Positions 4,958 to 9,290 of a stretch of DNA of 9,290 bases are shown here, piece by piece. Location: contig DATJVP010000038.1 in assembly GCA_035581425.1 (NCBI GenBank), forward strand, positions 1-9,290. Reading direction: 5' to 3'. The first letter of the stretch is position 1. Each line of letters starts with the position of its first letter. Origin of the DNA: DASZHJ01 sp035581425 (GTDB lineage Bacteria > Pseudomonadota > Alphaproteobacteria > ATCC43930 > CGMCC-115725). The notes beneath the pieces were generated by a model that did not search any database, was not told where the DNA came from, and was given only the letters and a program-made list of their open reading frames with translations. The translations under genes and the position numbers were made by a program.

Positions 4958-5776
4958 TCACCGACGCAAGAATGTCTCGACGAGCGCGTTGAAGCGTTGG
5001 GGGCGCTCGAAATAGACGCTGTGGCCCGCCTCCGGGACGGTCTCCACGCGGGCGCCGGGCGTGAGGCGCGCGAGCGCGGGGGCGGCGACGGCGGGAAAGA
5101 CCACGTCCTCGGCGCCCACGATGTAGAGGATGGGCAACGAGAGGCCTTTGAGCGTCGTCGCCGGCAGATTGCGGAGCGCGCCGATCTGCTTGCGGATGCG
5201 CGCCTTGTGCGCTGGTGGGGTCAGCGCGTCGATCTGCTGATAGAGGTAATGCGCGGTGGGCTGCTCGCGGGCGCCGCGGGGGCCGAGCGCGGGATGCACG
5301 CCCTCCGCCAGCAGGCGCTCGCGCGCGGTCGCGGTCTCCGCCTGCCACGCCTCGATCGCCGCTAGCTCCGGCCCCTCGATCGTCGTGAAATCGATGCGGC
5401 CGGAGGTCGAGGCGAGCACCAAGGCCTGAACGCGGGCGGGCCAGCGCAGCGCGAAGTCGATCCCGGTCCAGCCGCCCATGGATTGGCAAACGAGGGTCGC
5501 GCGCTCGATGCCGAGATGATCCAAGAGTGCCGCGAGGTCCTCGGCGTAAGCTTCGGCGCCGCCGCCTCCGGGCCGTTCCTTCGAGGGCGTGAAGCCCCGA
5601 TGCGCGAAGACGACGCAGGTGTGTCGCTCCTGGAAATGCGGCACCTGCTGCCACCAGGAGAGATGATTGCCCCCAAGCCCATGCGCGAACACGAGCGCGG
5701 GCCCCGATCCCACGCACTCATAATAGATCTCCGCATCGGGCCGCTCGACGAAGCCGGTCTTGCGTGGAATGGGCAT
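4958..5776 (-). CDS. Alpha/beta hydrolase, MhpC-like
   Basis: This 272-residue enzyme has the alpha/beta-hydrolase fold. The oxyanion-hole motif HGLGGN is at residues 32-37. The nucleophile elbow is CQSMGG with Ser99, where the first glycine of GxSxG is replaced by Cys97. The acid is probably Asp224 (GAEDVVFP) and the base His252 (EAGHSVYF). No signal peptide is seen, so it is probably cytoplasmic. The substrate cannot be told from sequence: relatives include esterases, lactonases, C-C hydrolases and haloperoxidase-like proteins. The start is ATG 5776, preceded by AGGAGG (5781-5786) at four bases. It lies downstream of the ubiquinone-pathway monooxygenase on the same strand but is separated from it by a 131-bp inverted-repeat element, so co-transcription is uncertain. 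It converges with the DUF971 gene. Confidence 0.9.
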   Translation of the reverse strand: MPIPRKTGFVERPDAEIYYECVGSGPALVFAHGLGGNHLSWWQQVPHFQERHTCVVFAHRGFTPSKERPGGGGAEAYAEDLAALLDHLGIERATLVCQSMGGWTGIDFALRWPARVQALVLASTSGRIDFTTIEGPELAAIEAWQAETATARERLLAEGVHPALGPRGAREQPTAHYLYQQIDALTPPAHKARIRKQIGALRNLPATTLKGLSLPILYIVGAEDVVFPAVAAPALARLTPGARVETVPEAGHSVYFERPQRFNALVETFLRR

Positions 5777-5780
5777 GGAT

Positions 5781-5786
5781 CCTCCT
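5781..5786 (-). promoter_or_regulatory. Ribosome binding site of the alpha/beta hydrolase
   Basis: AGGAGG on the minus strand, four bases before ATG 5776, fixes that start against the much longer open frame continuing upstream to 6217. Confidence 0.75.
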
Positions 5787-5817
5787 GGGCTGACGGCGGT
5801 GCTGGGCGAGGGAATTT

Positions 5818-5948
5818 TGAACCACCAAGGCGCCAAGACACCAAGTTTCTTTTTGCGGCGAAGCCGCAACGCTCCACTACTAAGCGCGAGGGACGCCGAC
5901 GATTGATTTTGGCTTCGCCGCAAAAAGAACTCGGTGCCTTGGCGGTTA
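5818..5948. repeat. Inverted-repeat element with tandem octamers (MITE/REP-like)
   Basis: The left arm (5818-5865) reads TGAACC, then three octamers ACCAAGGC, GCCAAGAC, ACCAAGTT, then TCTTTTTGCGGCGAAGCC. The right arm, read on the minus strand (5948-5911), reads TAACC, two octamers GCCAAGGC and ACCGAGTT, then CTTTTTGCGGCGAAGCC. The 19-bp inner parts (5847-5865 and 5911-5929) are perfectly complementary and flank a 45-base centre, so the whole can fold into a long hairpin. A local 7-bp stem TTGCGGC-GAA-GCCGCAA is at 5853-5869. The right arm ends exactly at the TAA of the monooxygenase gene. It encodes no protein. A non-autonomous mobile repeat or transcription terminator/mRNA stabiliser is inferred. 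Confidence 0.75.
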
Positions 5949-7166
5949 CAGCGCCTCCCCCCGCACCAGCCTCGGCAGCTCCCCGACCGTCCCCATCGCG
6001 TGCCGCATGAAGAATCGTTTGAGCGGTGGCATTTCGTTGACGGCGGCAAGGCCGAGGTCGCGAGCGAGCCTGACCGGCGGGATCGAGTTCGAGAACAGGC
6101 GATTGAGCCCGTCGGTAACGGCGGAGAGCGCGAGGACGTCGAGGCTCCGCCACCGCGCGTACTCCGCGAGCCCCGCGGCCTCGCCGATGTCGAGGCCGAG
6201 ACGGCGTCGGTCGACAAGGATTTGCGCGAGCGCCGCCACGTCGCGGAGACCCAGATTGAGCCCCTGACCCGCGATCGGGTGGATGAGATGCGCGGCGTCG
6301 CCTACGAGGACGAGGCGCCCGGCATGGACGCGCTCGGCGTGCAGGAAGGAAAGCGGATAGGACCAGCGCGGCCCCACGGGCTCGACCGCGCCCAGAAAAT
6401 CGCCGAAGCGGCGACGAAGCTCCGCAGCAAAGGCCTCGGCGGGGAGCGCCAGCAGCGCGGGCGCGAGGGCCGCGCGCTCGGTCCAGACCAGCGAGGACCG
6501 ATTTCCCGTGAGCGGCAGGATCGCGAAGGGGCCCGCGGGAAGGAAATGCTCGATTGCGACACCCTCGTGGGGATGCTCATGCGCGACGGTCGCGACGATG
6601 CCGGTCTGCGGGTAGGACCAGCACGTCGTGCGAATGCCCGCGCTCTCGCGGAGCGGCGAGGTCTTGCCGTCCGCTGCGGCGACGAGGCGCGCGCGGAGCA
6701 TGCGCCCGTCCCCGAGCCGAAGCCGCGCGCCGGCTGCGCTCCGCTCCGCGGCCTCGACCGAGACCGGCGCCAGATGCTGGAGCCGCGGCAGCGCGCGCAC
6801 CCGCGCCTGGAGCGCGCGGCGGAGAACGCGGTTCTCGACGATCCAGCCCAGCGGATGCTCTCCGACCTCGCGGTGGTCGTAGTGGAGGAAGAGCGGTGCG
6901 CCGGCGTCGGCGACGCGGATCTCCAGGATGGGTGCCGCGTCGTCGCCGACCTCGCGCCAGATGCCGAGCGCCTCGAGCATGCGCTTCGAGCCGAAGGCGA
7001 TTGCGCTCGCTCGGCCGTCGAAGCTCTCGCCGAGCATCGCCGCTGGCACCTCGCGGTCGATGACGGCGGTCTCGAGCCCCGCTTCGGCGCAGGCGATCCC
7101 GAGCGCGAGGCCGACAAGGCCGCCGCCGACCACCGCGAGCTCCACGCTCTCCGGATTCTCGCTCAT
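5946..7166 (-). CDS. UbiH/UbiF/COQ6-family FAD-dependent ubiquinone biosynthesis hydroxylase
   Basis: This 406-residue flavoprotein monooxygenase of the UbiH/VisC/COQ6 family hydroxylates the aromatic ring of ubiquinone precursors with O2 and NAD(P)H. Three family motifs are seen: the Rossmann dinucleotide motif GGGLVG (residues 14-19, after VELAVV), the DG motif ADGKTSPLR (about 165-173), and the FAD-ribityl GD motif GDAAHLIHPIAGQG with LNLGLRD (about 289-309). Length (~400) is normal. Which ring position it hydroxylates cannot be told: alphaproteobacteria often have UbiL-type enzymes with relaxed position specificity, so I give no symbol. ATG 7166 is preferred because the sequence before the first beta strand is then short; GTG 7193 would add nine residues. 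The ribosome binding site is weak. It diverges from the radical SAM gene, and its stop codon is part of the inverted-repeat element. Confidence 0.9.
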   Translation of the reverse strand: MSENPESVELAVVGGGLVGLALGIACAEAGLETAVIDREVPAAMLGESFDGRASAIAFGSKRMLEALGIWREVGDDAAPILEIRVADAGAPLFLHYDHREVGEHPLGWIVENRVLRRALQARVRALPRLQHLAPVSVEAAERSAAGARLRLGDGRMLRARLVAAADGKTSPLRESAGIRTTCWSYPQTGIVATVAHEHPHEGVAIEHFLPAGPFAILPLTGNRSSLVWTERAALAPALLALPAEAFAAELRRRFGDFLGAVEPVGPRWSYPLSFLHAERVHAGRLVLVGDAAHLIHPIAGQGLNLGLRDVAALAQILVDRRRLGLDIGEAAGLAEYARWRSLDVLALSAVTDGLNRLFSNSIPPVRLARDLGLAAVNEMPPLKRFFMRHAMGTVGELPRLVRGEAL

Positions 7167-7291
7167 GCGGGAAAACTCTCGCCGCTCTCGCACCCGCTGT
7201 CCAGGCGGCCCCCTGTCGCGTCCGTGTGCGCGGCAGGACGGGCTTCCCAGAATCCCCGCAATGCAGCATCATGGCGAAGGAATCGACGGTT

Positions 7292-7298
7292 GGGGGAG
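7292..7298 (+). promoter_or_regulatory. Ribosome binding site of the radical SAM gene
   Basis: GGGGGAG lies seven bases before ATG 7306. This favours that start over the in-frame ATG at 7261 (15 residues longer, with no ribosome site). Confidence 0.6.
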
Positions 7299-7305
7299 CC
7301 CAGGC

Positions 7306-9066
7306 ATGGATAGCGGGGTCGCCGCGCGCGATCGGGAGTTCAGGGTCATCCTGATCAAGCCCTCGCATTACGACGACGACGGCTACGTCATCCAATGGCG
7401 GCGGTCGGGGATTCCCTCGAACAGCCTCGCCAGCGTCTACGGCCTCATCGAGGAGTGCGCAGAGGCGAGTGCGCTCGGCCCGGGCGTCAGGATCACGCTC
7501 GAGGCCTATGACGAGTGCAACACCGTGATCGACGTCGCCGCCGCCGTGAAGCGCATTCGCGACGCCGGCGGCGGCATGATCGGCCTCGTCGGCGTGCAGT
7601 CGAACCAGTATCCGCGCGCGCTCGACCTCGGGCGCGAGTTCCGCAAAGCCGATGTCCCCGTGGTGATCGGCGGCTTCCATGTCAGCGGCTGCATCTCCAT
7701 GCTGGAGCAGATGACGCCGGAGCTGGTGGAGGCGCAGAAGCTCGGGATCGTGCTCTATGCGGGCGAGGCCGAAGGCGGACGTATGGCGGATCTTCTCCGC
7801 GACATCGACCGCGGCGAGCCGAAGCCCATCTACAACCATCTCGCGGATCTCCCGGATCTCGATGCCGCGACGTTTCCGATCCTGCCGCGGGACATCGTGA
7901 CGCGCGTTGTGGGCCATTACGCGAGCTTCGATGCCGGGCGCGGCTGCCCTTTCCAGTGCAGCTTCTGCACGATCATCAACGTGCAGGGCCGGAAGTCGCG
8001 CTATCGCACCGCCGACGACGTCGAAGCGATCGTGCGCGAGAACGCCCAGCGCAAGATCACCCATTTCTTCGTGACCGACGACAATTTCGCGCGCAACCGG
8101 AACTGGGAGGCGATCCTCGATCGGCTCATCGAACTGCGCCAGCAGGGGTTCAAGATCCGCCTCCTGCTGCAGGTCGACACGCTCTGCCATCGCACGCCCG
8201 GCTTCATCGAGAAATGCGCGGCGGCCGGCTGCTACATCGTCTTCATCGGCCTCGAGAACATCAATCCGGAATCCCTCCTGGGCACCAAGAAACGCCAGAA
8301 CAAGATCTGGGAATACCGGGAGATGCTACAGGCCTGGAAGAAGGCCCATGTGATGACCTGGGCCGGCTACATCACGGGCTTTCCGACGGACACGCCGCAG
8401 ACGATCGCGCGCGACATCGAGATCATCAAGAAAGAGCTTCCGATCGACATCCTCGAGTTCTTCTTCCTGACGCCGCTGCCGGGATCGGAGGATCACAAGG
8501 TCCTGCACAGCCGCGGCGTGGCGATGGACCCCGATCTCAACAAGTACGATCTCGAGCACTACACGACCGCGCACGCGCGGATGAGCCGCGAGGAATGGGA
8601 AGGCATCTACCGCGACGTCTGGAAAATCTATTACTCGGACGCGCATGTGGAGACGATCCTGCGACGCGCGGTCGCGACGGGCTTGCGCGCGCGGCGCGTC
8701 ACCGACGCGCTTGTCGCTTTCGCGGGCGCGCTCCGGATCGAGGGCGTGCATCCGCTCCAATTGGGCCTCGTCCGCCGCAAGATCCGCACCCAGCGCCGCC
8801 CGGAGTTGAAGCGGCCGAACCCGCTCCTCTTTTATCCCCGCTGGTGGTTCGACTTCACGGTGGCGGCGGTGCGCTGGAGCGTGCTCTACCTCCGTTTCCA
8901 CCGCATCCTCAAGCGCGTCCTCAAGGACCCGAACGGCAAGGCCTACACCGACACGGCCCTCCAGCCGACCGCCGTCGGCGAGGTCGACCACGTCGTCGAA
9001 ACCTACGCCGACCTCATCAAGCCCACCTACGGCGCACCGAAGCAGGCGGAGAAGGTGCGGGCTTAG
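7306..9066 (+). CDS. B12-binding-domain radical SAM protein, substrate unknown
   Basis: This 586-residue protein resembles class B (cobalamin-dependent) radical SAM enzymes. Residues ~12-175 look like a cobalamin-binding Rossmann domain: VILIKPSHYDDDGY start, GLVGVQSNQYPRAL, VVIGGFHVSG (119-128) and YAGEAEGG. The radical SAM domain (about 200-430) has the 4Fe-4S motif CPFQCSFC (Cys214, Cys218, Cys221), FVTDDNF (255-261), FIGLEN (313-318) and GYITGFPTDT (354-363). Such proteins are often methylases, but others catalyse ring contraction or rearrangement. The classical DxHxxG cobalamin motif is not seen (YDECNTVID occupies about that place), so cobalamin would bind without histidine ligation, if at all. 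The C-terminal ~150 residues carry a Trp/Phe/Tyr- and Arg-rich stretch (about 506-540), possibly amphipathic. The gene stands alone, divergent from the ubiquinone hydroxylase gene, so context does not give the substrate. I do not recognise a characterised member. Confidence 0.88.
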   Translation: MDSGVAARDREFRVILIKPSHYDDDGYVIQWRRSGIPSNSLASVYGLIEECAEASALGPGVRITLEAYDECNTVIDVAAAVKRIRDAGGGMIGLVGVQSNQYPRALDLGREFRKADVPVVIGGFHVSGCISMLEQMTPELVEAQKLGIVLYAGEAEGGRMADLLRDIDRGEPKPIYNHLADLPDLDAATFPILPRDIVTRVVGHYASFDAGRGCPFQCSFCTIINVQGRKSRYRTADDVEAIVRENAQRKITHFFVTDDNFARNRNWEAILDRLIELRQQGFKIRLLLQVDTLCHRTPGFIEKCAAAGCYIVFIGLENINPESLLGTKKRQNKIWEYREMLQAWKKAHVMTWAGYITGFPTDTPQTIARDIEIIKKELPIDILEFFFLTPLPGSEDHKVLHSRGVAMDPDLNKYDLEHYTTAHARMSREEWEGIYRDVWKIYYSDAHVETILRRAVATGLRARRVTDALVAFAGALRIEGVHPLQLGLVRRKIRTQRRPELKRPNPLLFYPRWWFDFTVAAVRWSVLYLRFHRILKRVLKDPNGKAYTDTALQPTAVGEVDHVVETYADLIKPTYGAPKQAEKVRA

Positions 9067-9290
9067 ACGCCGCGTGCGGTACAGAATTTGTGCACTGTGC
9101 CCGCGGAATAGGCGTATAGCAGGCCACTGGTCCAAAACTAGGCAAGTGCCTTGGGATTGCCCAAAACTCCCAGCTCCTCGATAGATCTTCCCGAGGTCCG
9201 CTGTCGCGAGGCGGGTGTGTCGCCTGAGCCGATAGGCCGATCCCCAATTCCCCGTCTTCACCGCTGATTCCGCTTCATGCCCGGCCTTGT
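9067..9290. other. Non-coding right edge
   Basis: I see no supportable gene here. A minus-strand frame is open across it and runs antisense through the radical SAM gene, but its product resembles nothing I know. An 8-base direct repeat CCAAAACT (9132-9139 and 9161-9168) and a small hairpin TTGGG-ATTG-CCCAA (9151-9164) are present. Neither has a U tract, so a terminator for the radical SAM gene is not convincing. Confidence 0.4.

Noticed and set aside
5934..7313. 459-residue plus-strand frame opposite the FAD monooxygenase
   Set aside because: The minus strand carries all the FAD motifs; the plus frame is an antisense shadow.
9088..9120. Promoter-like TTGTGC and TATAGC after the radical SAM gene
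   Set aside because: The spacing of 21 bases is too long, and no gene follows within the window.
8326..9261. Minus-strand frame covering the right edge and the end of the radical SAM gene
   Set aside because: Most of it is antisense to a certain gene, and the unique part (9067-9261) resembles no family I know.

Overview
The window looks like chromosomal DNA of a GC-rich, aerobic alphaproteobacterium. The evidence is a UbiH/COQ6-type ubiquinone hydroxylase, a stand-alone Ala-tRNA(Pro) deacylase, and a CnoX-type thioredoxin/TPR protein that keeps a WCGPC active site. Tightly overlapping GTGA junctions and GC-biased codon use fit this. The assignment rests on recalled gene content, not on a database search.

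Region 1 (1-2054) is accessory DNA at a tRNA gene. A tRNA-Gly(GCC) gene on the minus strand (1980-2054) has a 44-bp exact copy of its 3' part at 575-618, in direct orientation. Between the copies lie a HicA toxin/HicB antitoxin pair with a palindromic operator and a frameshifted, 3'-truncated gene resembling the N-terminus of AbiJ-type defence proteins. This is the geometry of a small island inserted at the 3' end of a tRNA gene, but no integrase is present. Left of it is an unrecognised, possibly exported, small protein on the minus strand (59-508).

Region 2 (2131-4920, plus strand) is a compact housekeeping gene cluster: ProXp-ala (Ala-tRNA(Pro) editing), a CnoX-like chaperone/thioredoxin, a LON substrate-binding-domain protein with no protease part, a Trm112-like small protein, and a DUF971 protein. 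The last four overlap or nearly abut, which suggests one transcript with translational coupling. A theme of protein and tRNA quality control is plausible but inferred.

Region 3 (4958-7166, minus strand) holds an alpha/beta hydrolase and a ubiquinone-pathway FAD monooxygenase. Three arms of one repeat family sit at the gene ends here. A single arm lies at 4918-4951, and an inverted pair lies at 5818-5948. The arms carry one, three and two copies of an octamer, and at two places the repeat supplies the stop codon of the adjoining gene.

Region 4 (7306-9066, plus strand) is a 586-residue radical SAM protein with a cobalamin-binding-like N-terminal domain and an aromatic-rich C-terminal tail. Its substrate is unknown. 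The last 224 bases hold no gene I can support.

The points most worth following up are the integrase-less tRNA-Gly cassette, the variable-octamer repeat at stop codons, and the orphan B12-type radical SAM enzyme.
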